Part shown: positions 43,365-50,876 of the stretch, in pieces | Position numbering within the stretch: the stretch's first letter is position 1 | Layout: each line of letters begins with the position of its first letter | Assembly (NCBI GenBank): GCA_050157065.1 | Contig: CP189573.1 | Source of the DNA: Avipropionibacterium sp050157065 | GTDB lineage: Bacteria > Actinomycetota > Actinomycetes > Propionibacteriales > Propionibacteriaceae | Length of the DNA: 64,000 bases | Reading direction: 5' to 3' (one strand) | The notes under the pieces: generated by a model | Told to the model about the DNA's origin: nothing | Databases searched by the model: none | Seen by the model: only the letters and a program-made list of their open reading frames with translations | Position numbers and translations under genes: made by a program

Positions 43365-44171
43365 ATGAGCACGTACGTGACCATCGGCGAGTTCAGCCGG
43401 ATGACCTCGCTCAGCGTGAAGGCGCTGCACCACTACCACGACATCGGGCTGCTGGAGCCGGCCGAGGTCGACGCCTTCACCGGCTACCGACGGTACGACG
43501 TCGAGCAGGTGACGACCGCCCAGCTGATCGGACGGCTGCGGACGCTGCAGATGCCGCTGCCGGAGATCCGAACGGTGATCGACGCCGGCGACCTGGACCG
43601 GCGCGACACGGTGCTGCGCGAACATCTTGGCCGGATGGAGTCAGAGCTCGACCGGACCCGCGAGGTGGTTGCCTCGCTGCGCCGACTCCTGGGCGGCGCT
43701 CCGTCCCCACTCCCGGTCGAGTTCCGCCTGGCTCCGGCGACGGAGGTGGTGGCCGTACGGGACCAGGTGGCCACGGAGTCGATCATGGAATGGTGTGACG
43801 GCGCCTTCGGTGCGATCCACCGCGAGCTCGCCGCGGCCGGAGTCGACCCGGCCGGTGACGCCGGGGCGACGTACGCCGAAGAGTTCTTCACCGGCGACCG
43901 CGGTGAGGTGGTCGCCTTCGTACCGGTGGCCGACGAGACGCAGGCCGTGGGTGGCCTGGTCCGGATGCGGCTGCCGGCGCAACGGTTCGCCGTGGCGCTG
44001 CACGTCGGCTCCTTCGTCGACTTCGACCAGACCTACGGGGCCTTGGGCAGCTTCGTCGCCGAGCACGGCGGCAGCGCCCCCGGTCCGATCCGGGAACGCT
44101 ATCTGGTGGGACCCGACGGCACCGACGACCCGGCCGAACTGCGCACCGAGGTGTGCTGGCCGGTCCCCTGA
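43365..44171 (+). CDS. MerR-family regulator with GyrI-like ligand domain
   Basis: 268 residues. MerR winged HTH (VTIGEFSRMTSLSVKALHHY, GLLEPAEVDAFTGYRRYDV) about 4-70, coiled-coil dimer helix about 85-118, and a C-terminal GyrI-like effector domain (about 125-268, LRTEVCWPVP) as in BmrR/TipA-type multidrug sensors. Expression is controlled by its own upstream operator. Probably senses a small aromatic or cationic drug-like ligand; the target is not obvious since no efflux gene is adjacent. Confidence 0.92.
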   Translation: MSTYVTIGEFSRMTSLSVKALHHYHDIGLLEPAEVDAFTGYRRYDVEQVTTAQLIGRLRTLQMPLPEIRTVIDAGDLDRRDTVLREHLGRMESELDRTREVVASLRRLLGGAPSPLPVEFRLAPATEVVAVRDQVATESIMEWCDGAFGAIHRELAAAGVDPAGDAGATYAEEFFTGDRGEVVAFVPVADETQAVGGLVRMRLPAQRFAVALHVGSFVDFDQTYGALGSFVAEHGGSAPGPIRERYLVGPDGTDDPAELRTEVCWPVP

Positions 44172-44270
44172 CTCGCCACTCACACTCGCACGGACCGCAC
44201 GCCCGTACGACCGTACGACCGAGATCCGTACCACCGACCCGACCCGCACGACCGATCCGAGGAGTTCGCC

Positions 44271-44639
44271 ATGCCCCTGTCCATCGCATCCATCACCGTC
44301 GACTGCGACGACGCCGCCCGCCTCGCCGTCTTCTGGGGTGAGGTGTTGCACCAGCCGGTCGACCCCGGCGCCAGCCGTGAATTCGCGACCATCGGTAACT
44401 CGGCCGAGCCGCGGATGTCGCCCGGGATGATGTTCCTCCGGGTCCCCGACGAGCGACCGGCCAAGAACAGCATCCACCTCGACCTGGCGACGGCTGACTA
44501 CGCCGCCGAGCTGGAGCGTCTGGTGGCCGCCGGCGCCACCAAGGTCACCGCACGGGATGAGTACGGCATCGTCTGGACGACCCTGGCCGACCCGGAGGGC
44601 AACCTCTTCGACGTCGCCGACGAGTCCGGCGAGCACTGA
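44271..44639 (+). CDS. VOC-family glyoxalase-like protein
   Basis: 122 residues with the VOC fold: SIASITVDCDDAARLAVFW, GMMFLRVPDERPAKNSIHL, VWTTLADPEGNLFDV. Metal-binding set compatible with a glyoxalase-like enzyme, His/Glu present (IHLD, DPEGN). Ribosome site GGAG 6 nt before ATG 44271. Function unassigned. Confidence 0.85.
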   Translation: MPLSIASITVDCDDAARLAVFWGEVLHQPVDPGASREFATIGNSAEPRMSPGMMFLRVPDERPAKNSIHLDLATADYAAELERLVAAGATKVTARDEYGIVWTTLADPEGNLFDVADESGEH

Positions 44640-44683
44640 CCACGAGCCCCGCCTCCCGCACCGGGTGGCGACGACCGCCGCGG

Positions 44684-44785
44684 TTTCCGCAAAGCGACCG
44701 GTCGAAACCCGGGGGCCACGCGGAGAGCACGGCAGGCCGCCGTTTCGCGCACTCCCCCTCCGGTCGACCGGTCGCTCTGCGGAAA
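44684..44785. repeat. Palindromic repeat family A, copy 3
   Basis: 102-bp element with 22-bp outer arms (44684-44705 and 44764-44785) that pair with a single mismatch around TTTCCGCA(A/G)AGCGACC. Shares the interior GGCAGGCCGCCGTTTCGCG with copy 4. Lies upstream of the PhoD gene. Confidence 0.85.
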
Positions 44786-44915
44786 ACATCCGAGGACAGG
44801 GAGTCGACGTCTTGGCGAACAAGGCGCGGTGGACGCCACCGCTGCTTCTGCCCGGGGCATGATCAGTGGTTGCTTCCCCACACGTCCTGTTCTCGACACA
44901 GAAGGTGATCTGCCC

Positions 44916-46493
44916 ATGACCGCACCGTCAACACCGCTGACCCGACGCACTCTCCTGGCCTCCTCGGCGGGTGCCGCCGCGACGGCCGCCATCGCCGGAG
45001 CCGGAGTCTCCCGCGCCCACGCCACACCGATCTGGCGGCAGGGGGACCTGTTCACCCTGGGCGTCGCGTCGGGGGACCCCACGGCCGACGGGGTCGTGCT
45101 GTGGACGCGGCTGGCGCTCGACCCGGTCGCCGCCGACGGTCACGGCGGGATGCCTGATCGCGACATCCCGGTCCAGTGGGAGCTCGCCACCGACGCGGCG
45201 TTCACCCGAGTCATCCGCCGCGGCGGCGTCGACGCCGTGCCGGCCTGGGGCCACAGCGTCCACGTCGAACTGGAGGGCCTGCCTGCCGACACCGAGTTCT
45301 GGTACCGGTTCCGATGTGGCCAGCAGCACAGCCCGATCGGCCGGACGCAGACCATGCCACCACGCGGATCGACGCGCGACCTCCACATGGTCTCGGTGTC
45401 GTGCAGCCACTACGAAGGTGGCCTGTTCACCGCCTACCAGCACGCGGCCGACGAGCGGCCCGACGTCGTGTTCGCCCTGGGCGACTACATCTACGAGGGT
45501 GCCGGGGTCGCGAGCCGATTCCGGACCCACCCGGGCAGCACCTGCATCACGCTCGCCGACTTCCGGCGCCGCTACGGTGTGTACAAGGCCGAGGCGCCGA
45601 CCCGGGAACTGCACGCCGCCGCGCCGTGGATCGTCACCTGGGACGACCACGAGATCCAGGACAACTGGGCAGGTCTGTACCCCAAGGGTGGGGTGCCGAC
45701 CCAGACGTGGCTGGCGCGACGGGCGGCCGGGACCCAGGCGTACTGGGAGAACATGCCGCTGCGCCGCCGCAGCCGACCCCGCGCCGAGAACATGGACCTG
45801 TACCGACGCTTCAGCTGGGGCGACCTGGTCGACCTGCACGTCCTCGACACCCGGCAGTACCGTGACCTGCAGGCCTGCCACGACGGTGGCCGCACGTGGT
45901 GGTTCGCCAACTGCACCGAGCAGACGAACCCGAACCGGACGATCCTGGGGACGGCCCAGCGTGAGTGGCTGACCAGCGGGCTGCGGGAGTCACCGGCGGC
46001 CTGGCAGGTGCTGGCGCAGAGCGTGTTCTTCAGCAAGCGCGACATCACCCCCGGTGAGGTGGAGACACTCGGCTCCGACGGTTGGGACGGATACCGCGCC
46101 GACCGGGACAAGGTGATCGCCGCGCTCGCGAGCCGGCCGGAGAGCAACGCGCTGGTGCTGACCGGTGACGTCCACATGCACTTCGCGAACGAGTTGAAGA
46201 CCGACTTCTGGGATCCCGGATCCCGCCCTCTCGGCGCCGAGCTGGTGACCACCGCGATCTCCTCCGGTGGCGACGGGTCCGACACCATCCGTGGTGGGCC
46301 GGAGGTGCTGGCGGAGAACCCGCACGTCCGCTACATCGCCAACCGCCGCGGCTACGTGTCGACCACGATCAGCCGCACCGAGGCCACCGCACGGTTCCGT
46401 ACGGTGTCGGCCGTGACCACGCCGGGAGCACCGGTGTCGACCGACGCCGAGTTCGTCGTGCCGCGCGGCGAGGGCGCACTCCACCGCCGCTGA
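44916..46493 (+). CDS. Secreted PhoD-type alkaline phosphatase
   Basis: 525 residues. Tat signal (LTRRTLLASSAGAAATAA, cleavage about residue 34). PhoD-N beta domain (about 45-145), then metallophosphatase core: SVSCSHYEGG, ALGDYIYEGAG (Asp-Tyr ligands of the Fe/Ca centre), WDDHEIQDNW, LTGDVHMHF. Hydrolyses phosphate mono- and diesters outside the cell, normally under phosphate limitation; no Pho box could be confirmed. AAGGTG about 9 nt before ATG 44916. Bracketed by two repeat family A copies. Confidence 0.92.
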   Translation: MTAPSTPLTRRTLLASSAGAAATAAIAGAGVSRAHATPIWRQGDLFTLGVASGDPTADGVVLWTRLALDPVAADGHGGMPDRDIPVQWELATDAAFTRVIRRGGVDAVPAWGHSVHVELEGLPADTEFWYRFRCGQQHSPIGRTQTMPPRGSTRDLHMVSVSCSHYEGGLFTAYQHAADERPDVVFALGDYIYEGAGVASRFRTHPGSTCITLADFRRRYGVYKAEAPTRELHAAAPWIVTWDDHEIQDNWAGLYPKGGVPTQTWLARRAAGTQAYWENMPLRRRSRPRAENMDLYRRFSWGDLVDLHVLDTRQYRDLQACHDGGRTWWFANCTEQTNPNRTILGTAQREWLTSGLRESPAAWQVLAQSVFFSKRDITPGEVETLGSDGWDGYRADRDKVIAALASRPESNALVLTGDVHMHFANELKTDFWDPGSRPLGAELVTTAISSGGDGSDTIRGGPEVLAENPHVRYIANRRGYVSTTISRTEATARFRTVSAVTTPGAPVSTDAEFVVPRGEGALHRR

Positions 46494-46502
46494 GCCGGGC
46501 CG

Positions 46503-46602
46503 TTCCGCAGAGCGACCGGTCGAACTGTGGGGGCCGGACCGCGAACACGGCAGGCCGCCGTTTCGCGGACCCCCCCTCCGGTCGACCGGTCGCGCTGCGG
46601 AA
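46503..46602. repeat. Palindromic repeat family A, copy 4
   Basis: 100-bp element with 21-bp arms (46503-46523 and 46582-46602) around TTCCGCAGAGCGACC; one or two mismatches. It lies immediately after the phoD stop (46493) and before the GNAT gene, so it can fold as a terminator. Confidence 0.85.
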
Positions 46603-46620
46603 AACCATCGGGTGGCCGGA

Positions 46621-46626
46621 TACGCT
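46621..46626 (+). promoter_or_regulatory. -10 element of GNAT gene
   Basis: TACGCT, 8 nt before the ATG at 46635; leaderless pattern. Confidence 0.4.
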
Positions 46627-46634
46627 GACCGCCG

Positions 46635-47417
46635 ATGGAACGCCTGACCAGTCATGACCAGCTGCTCGCCCGCTCCGGGAACGACCCGTGGGTGCGGTGG
46701 GCCGTCGCAGCGGACCTGCCTGGTGAGGTGTGGGTCCATGACGAGATCGCGCTGGTCGAGCGGCGCGGTTGGCGACGCGGGTTCTGGGTCGCGCCGCTGC
46801 ACGGTGCCGTGGGCCGGGGCCGGCAGGCGACCGAGGCCGAGCGCGTCCGCGGTGCGTTGGAGGAATTGCGCGACGGTGGCCACCTGACCCGGTTGGCCAG
46901 CCAGTCGATCAGCGTCGTCCGTGAGCACGCCGCCGTCGCGCACGAGGTGTTCGAGCTCGGCGAGGGCGGCGACTGGGACTGGCTGTGGACCACCCACGAA
47001 CCTCGACGGCGTGTCCTCGAGCGCGAGCTGGAGGTGCTCGACGACACCGCCGATGCCGAGGAGATCACCGCCTTCTCGATCGCCCACAATCCGCGGGTCT
47101 GGGCCGACACCGGTTCCGGCCGGATGGTCCACTGGGTCGGCATCCGTACCCCTGACGCCGGACTGATCGCGGTCGGCGGCGCCGAACTCGAGGCCACCGG
47201 TGCCCCGCACCTGGCCGGGATCGTGACCCACACCGAGCACCGCGGACAGGGGCTGGGCACCGCGGTCACCACGGGCCTGACCCGGTGGGCGCTCGCCCGG
47301 TCGGGCGTCTGCACGCTGGGCATGTACGCCGACAACGCCGTGGCCCGTGGGGTGTACGAACGACTGGGCTTCCGTACGGCCCGTGCCTGGCACTCCCGCG
47401 GGCTGCTCACCGGCTGA
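46635..47417 (+). CDS. GNAT-family N-acetyltransferase
   Basis: 260 residues. An N-terminal, possibly degenerate acetyltransferase-like half (about 1-125) and a C-terminal GNAT domain with the acetyl-CoA loop (IVTHTEHRGQGLGTAVTTGL) and NAVARGVYERLGF. Substrate unknown. Convergent with a monooxygenase gene; a 22-bp-stem hairpin separates them. Confidence 0.87.
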   Translation: MERLTSHDQLLARSGNDPWVRWAVAADLPGEVWVHDEIALVERRGWRRGFWVAPLHGAVGRGRQATEAERVRGALEELRDGGHLTRLASQSISVVREHAAVAHEVFELGEGGDWDWLWTTHEPRRRVLERELEVLDDTADAEEITAFSIAHNPRVWADTGSGRMVHWVGIRTPDAGLIAVGGAELEATGAPHLAGIVTHTEHRGQGLGTAVTTGLTRWALARSGVCTLGMYADNAVARGVYERLGFRTARAWHSRGLLTG

Positions 47418-47444
47418 TCCGGCCACAGCAGCTCACCCCGCGTA

Positions 47445-47513
47445 CCGAAACGCGGCGATTTCGAGGAACTGAGCGCGTCGGCCGGACATCGCCTCGAGAT
47501 CGCCGCGTTTCGG
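47445..47513. terminator. Long-stem bidirectional hairpin
   Basis: Arms 47445-47466 and 47492-47513 pair over 22 bp with one mismatch (CCGAAACGCGGCGAT... and complement), loop 25 nt. Placed exactly between convergent GNAT and monooxygenase genes. Confidence 0.65.
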
Positions 47514-47527
47514 GCGCCCCGAGCCGG

Positions 47528-47848
47528 TCAGTCGATCGCGAGCTCGCCCATCGGCTCCCAGCCGGCGCCGTCGACCTGCCGGCTGATGATCTTCGGCGTC
47601 CGCGCCAGGGCGGGCCGCATGTCCACCATCGCCTTGGCGAAGTGGGCGCTCGCCACGTGCGGTTCGGCGCCCTCGTCGGTGAACGCCTCCACCAGCACGA
47701 AGGTGTCGGGCTCCTCCAAGCTGCGGGACCACTCGAAGAACAGGTTGCCCGGCTCGGCGCGGGTGGCGGCGGTGAAGTCGGCGACCAACTCGGGCCACGC
47801 CTCGGTGTGCTCGGGCTTGGTGGTGAACTTGACGACGATCAGGATCAT
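47528..47848 (-). CDS. Antibiotic-biosynthesis-monooxygenase-like (quinol) protein
   Basis: 106 residues, ABM dimeric ferredoxin-like fold (ILIVVKFTTKPEHTEAWPEL, EPGNLFFEWSRSLEEPDTF, EAFTDEGAEPHVAS). Relatives such as YgiN are quinol monooxygenases; here the substrate is unassigned. AAGGAG 6 nt before ATG 47846-47848. Confidence 0.85.
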   Translation of the reverse strand: MILIVVKFTTKPEHTEAWPELVADFTAATRAEPGNLFFEWSRSLEEPDTFVLVEAFTDEGAEPHVASAHFAKAMVDMRPALARTPKIISRQVDGAGWEPMGELAID

Positions 47849-47916
47849 CTCGGGCTCCTTCGGTGCCGGTCGGTGTACGGGATCGGTGCGGTCTGGGGTG
47901 TCTTTCCGGTCCGGGT

Positions 47917-48789
47917 TCAGCGCAGGCCGGTGAAGTCCTGGCCCCGTTCGGCCCACCGCCGTGCGACATGGGCCAGGACGTCGTCGGGCAACGGTCCACG
48001 CGCCAGCACCGCCACGTTGGCGGTCAGGTGGTCGGGGTTGGTGCTACCGGTGATCGCGGTCGACACCCCCGGCGCGAAGGCAGCGAACCGGAGTGCGAAC
48101 TCGAGTGGATCGAGTTCCACCTCGTAGGCCAGCACCTGCATCCGGTGCCAGTACTCCTCGCCGTACGTGCCGCCCGGCCGGGTCGCGTGGCGCCACGGCG
48201 CGTTGGCGATGGGCCGCTTCGCGATCACCCCGATCCCCCGGTCGGTCGTCTCGCCCAGGACGTGGTGCAGGCTCCACTGGTCGGCCAGGTTGAGGCTGGT
48301 CTCGATCGAGGTGAAGCGGCCCGACCGGACGGCCCACGCCAACGGTTCGTTGTCGCCGGAGTAGCCGATGTGGCCGATCGCGCCGGCGTCACGCAAGTCT
48401 TCGAGCGTCTCGATCACGACCTCGGCCTGCAGCACGTCGAGGTCGCAGGAGTGCAGGTGCACGATGTCGAGGTGGTCGGTACGCAGCAGCCGCAGCGACT
48501 GCTCGACACCACCGCGGACCGCCTCCGGGGTCCAGTCGGCCACTCCGTCCAGCTTGTGGCCGGTCTTGGTGGCCAGCACGTACTCGTCACGCCGGTGCCG
48601 CAGGTGGCGTCCGATCTTCTCCTCGGAGTCGCCGTAGCAGTGGGCGGTGTCGATCAGCGTCATGCCGAGGTCGAGAGCGGCGTTGAGCACCGATTCTGCG
48701 GTGGCGGCGTCGGCGTCGCGGAGTTCGCTGGCGCCCAGGCCGAGGACACTGACCCGCAGCCCGGTGGTGCCGTAGTCGGTTGTCTGCAC
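47917..48789 (-). CDS. Aldo/keto reductase (unlinked subfamily)
   Basis: 290 residues. A different AKR subfamily from the tandem pair: YGTTGLRVSVLGLGASEL, TLIDTAHCYGDSEEKIG, VLATKTGHK, DIVHLHSCDLD, IGHIGYSGDNEPL. Catalytic Asp/Tyr/Lys/His present. Start GTG 48787-48789 with TAGGGT 7 nt upstream (leaderless). Divergent from the formate dehydrogenase operon. Confidence 0.88.
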   Translation of the reverse strand: MQTTDYGTTGLRVSVLGLGASELRDADAATAESVLNAALDLGMTLIDTAHCYGDSEEKIGRHLRHRRDEYVLATKTGHKLDGVADWTPEAVRGGVEQSLRLLRTDHLDIVHLHSCDLDVLQAEVVIETLEDLRDAGAIGHIGYSGDNEPLAWAVRSGRFTSIETSLNLADQWSLHHVLGETTDRGIGVIAKRPIANAPWRHATRPGGTYGEEYWHRMQVLAYEVELDPLEFALRFAAFAPGVSTAITGSTNPDHLTANVAVLARGPLPDDVLAHVARRWAERGQDFTGLR

Positions 48790-48796
48790 GCTCGAA

Positions 48797-48833
48797 ACCC
48801 TACGTCCCCCGATCGGGCCTGCTCGCCTAGGAT
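48797..48833. promoter_or_regulatory. Divergent -10 elements: AKR and formate dehydrogenase operon
   Basis: Minus strand TAGGGT at 48797-48802 lies 7 nt before the AKR GTG. Plus strand TAGGAT at 48828-48833 lies 25 nt before ATG 48859, giving a short leader with a GGGAGG ribosome site. Confidence 0.5.
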
Positions 48834-48858
48834 GGGAGCACCCACCGACGGGAGGACC

Positions 48859-49302
48859 ATGGACCAGGCGCCCACGCGGGCCGAGGCGATCCGCGCACTG
48901 GCCGTCGGCCATGCCGATGAGCCGGGGCCGTTGCTCGTCGTCCTGCACGCGGTGATGGCCGAGCACGGCCACATCGATCCGGCCGACGTCCCCGTCATCG
49001 CCGACGTCCTCAACCTGTCGGTCGCCGACGTGCACGGGGTGGTGACCTTCTACCACGACTTCCGTACGACACCGCCGCCCGCGCACACCGTCAGCCTGTG
49101 CCGCGCCGAGGCCTGCCAGGCCGTCGGGGCCGAGTCGTTGTACGCCCAGGCCACCGGTCGGTTCGCCGGTCGGGACGACATCGAGGTCGCCGAGGTGTTC
49201 TGCTTCGGCAACTGCGCCCTCGGCCCGAGCGGGATGGTCGACCGCCGGTTGTACGGACGGCTCACCGACGACCGGTTGGCCGACCTGACGAAGGGGTGGT
49301 GA
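48859..49302 (+). CDS. fdsG: Formate dehydrogenase gamma subunit (NuoE-like, 2Fe-2S)
   Basis: 147 residues, thioredoxin-like NuoE/FdsG protein. Four Cys in the family spacing: CRAEACQAVG and CFGNCALGPSG bind a 2Fe-2S cluster. N-terminal helical region (HIDPADVPVIADVLNLSVADVHGVVTFY) matches NuoE. With the beta subunit it passes electrons from formate to NAD+. Start ATG 48859; ATG at 48832 is an alternative. First gene of a four-gene operon; its stop lies 2 nt before the next start. Confidence 0.93.
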   Translation: MDQAPTRAEAIRALAVGHADEPGPLLVVLHAVMAEHGHIDPADVPVIADVLNLSVADVHGVVTFYHDFRTTPPPAHTVSLCRAEACQAVGAESLYAQATGRFAGRDDIEVAEVFCFGNCALGPSGMVDRRLYGRLTDDRLADLTKGW

Positions 49303-49304
49303 TC

Positions 49305-50876
49305 ATGGTCACCGTGTACGTTCCCGCCGACTCCGCGGCGGTCGCGGTCGGTGCCGACGAGGTGGCCGAGGCGCTGGCTCGGTTGGACGTCCCCGGGGTC
49401 GACGTCGACGTCCGCCGCAACGGGTCCCGCGGGATGCTGTGGCGGGAACCCTTGGTCGAGGTCGTCACCGAGCAGGGTCGCATCGGGTACGAAGGCGTCA
49501 CCGCCGACGCGGTCGAGGGCCTGGTCGAGGCGGGCATGTTGGTCGGCGCACCGGAGGCGGCGGGACACCTGGGCGTGGTCGACGACCTTCCGTGGCTCAC
49601 CCGACAGCGCCGGGTCTCGTTCGCGCGCGTCGGGGTGATCGAACCGACCGACCTCGCCCAGCACACCGCCCACGGCGGCTGGGCGGGTCTGCGGCGGGCG
49701 CTGGGCATGGCACCGGCCGACGTCGTCGAGGAGGTGGTCACCTCCGGCCTCCGGGGTCGCGGTGGCGCCGGTTTCCCGGCCGGGATCAAGTGGCGTACGG
49801 TCGCCGAGACGCCTGCCGGACAACAGAAGTACGTGGTGTGCAACCTCGACGAGGGTGACTCCGGGACGTTCGCCGACCGGATGCTGTGCGAGGGTGACCC
49901 GTTCACGCTGATCGAGGGCATGCTTATCGCCGCCCACGCCACCGGCGCCGACCGGGGCTACATCTACTGCCGTTCGGAGTACCCGGCGGTGATCACGGTG
50001 CTGCGGCGGGCGATCGACATCTGCTACGCCCACGGCCACCTCGGCGCGAACGTCCTCGGCAGTGGACTCGCCTTCGACCTCGAGGTCCGGGTGGGGGCGG
50101 GCGCCTACATCTGCGGCGAGGAGACCTCCATGCTGGAGAGCCTGCAGGGTCGCCGCGGCGAGGTACGTGCCAAGCCCCCGATCCCTGCCCTGTCAGGACT
50201 GTGGGACGCACCGACGGTGATCAACAACGTGCTCACGCTCGCCGCCGTGCCGATGATCCTGGCCGACGGTGGCGAGGCGTACGCCAGGCTCGGCAGTGGC
50301 CGGTCCCGCGGCACCCAGGTGTTCCAACTCGCCGGGAACGTGGCCCGCGGTGGGATCGTGGAGACCGACTTCGGCATCGCCCTGGACACCCTGGTCAACG
50401 ACTTCGGCGGCGGCACCCGCTCGGGCCGCCCGGTCCGGACGGTGCAGGTCGGCGGGCCACTGGGGGCCTACCTGCCGCCTGACCGGTTCGACCTGCCGAT
50501 GGACTACGAGGCGTTCGCCGAGGCCGGCGCGATGATCGGCCACGGCGGCATCGTGGTGTTCGACGACACCGTCGACATGGCCAAGATGGCGCGGTTCGCG
50601 ATGGAGTTCTGCGCCAAGGAGTCGTGCGGCAAGTGCACCCCGTGCCGGGTCGGTTCGGTCCGCGGCGTGGAGACGATCGACAAGATCATCGCCGGCGACC
50701 GGGTCGGACTGCACCTCGAACTGCTCGACGACCTGTGCACGACGATGGCCGACGGGTCGCTGTGCGCCATGGGCGGGCTGACCCCGATGCCGGTCCGCAG
50801 CGCCGTCCAGCACTTCCCCGAGGACTTCGAACAGACGGCGATGCCGGCCCCCGACAGCGCAAGGAGCGCACCATGA
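49305..50876 (+). CDS. fdsB: Formate dehydrogenase beta subunit (NuoF-like, FMN/NAD)
   Basis: 523 residues. N-terminal thioredoxin-like part (about 1-100), then NuoF domain: NADH loop RGRGGAGFPAGIKW (about 151), FMN loop GAGAYICGEETSMLES (about 264) and the 4Fe-4S motif ESCGKCTPCRVG (about 438) followed by the distal Cys in DGSLCAMG. Oxidises the alpha subunit's electrons onto NAD+. The stop overlaps the alpha start by 4 nt (ATGA). Confidence 0.95.
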   Translation: MVTVYVPADSAAVAVGADEVAEALARLDVPGVDVDVRRNGSRGMLWREPLVEVVTEQGRIGYEGVTADAVEGLVEAGMLVGAPEAAGHLGVVDDLPWLTRQRRVSFARVGVIEPTDLAQHTAHGGWAGLRRALGMAPADVVEEVVTSGLRGRGGAGFPAGIKWRTVAETPAGQQKYVVCNLDEGDSGTFADRMLCEGDPFTLIEGMLIAAHATGADRGYIYCRSEYPAVITVLRRAIDICYAHGHLGANVLGSGLAFDLEVRVGAGAYICGEETSMLESLQGRRGEVRAKPPIPALSGLWDAPTVINNVLTLAAVPMILADGGEAYARLGSGRSRGTQVFQLAGNVARGGIVETDFGIALDTLVNDFGGGTRSGRPVRTVQVGGPLGAYLPPDRFDLPMDYEAFAEAGAMIGHGGIVVFDDTVDMAKMARFAMEFCAKESCGKCTPCRVGSVRGVETIDKIIAGDRVGLHLELLDDLCTTMADGSLCAMGGLTPMPVRSAVQHFPEDFEQTAMPAPDSARSAP

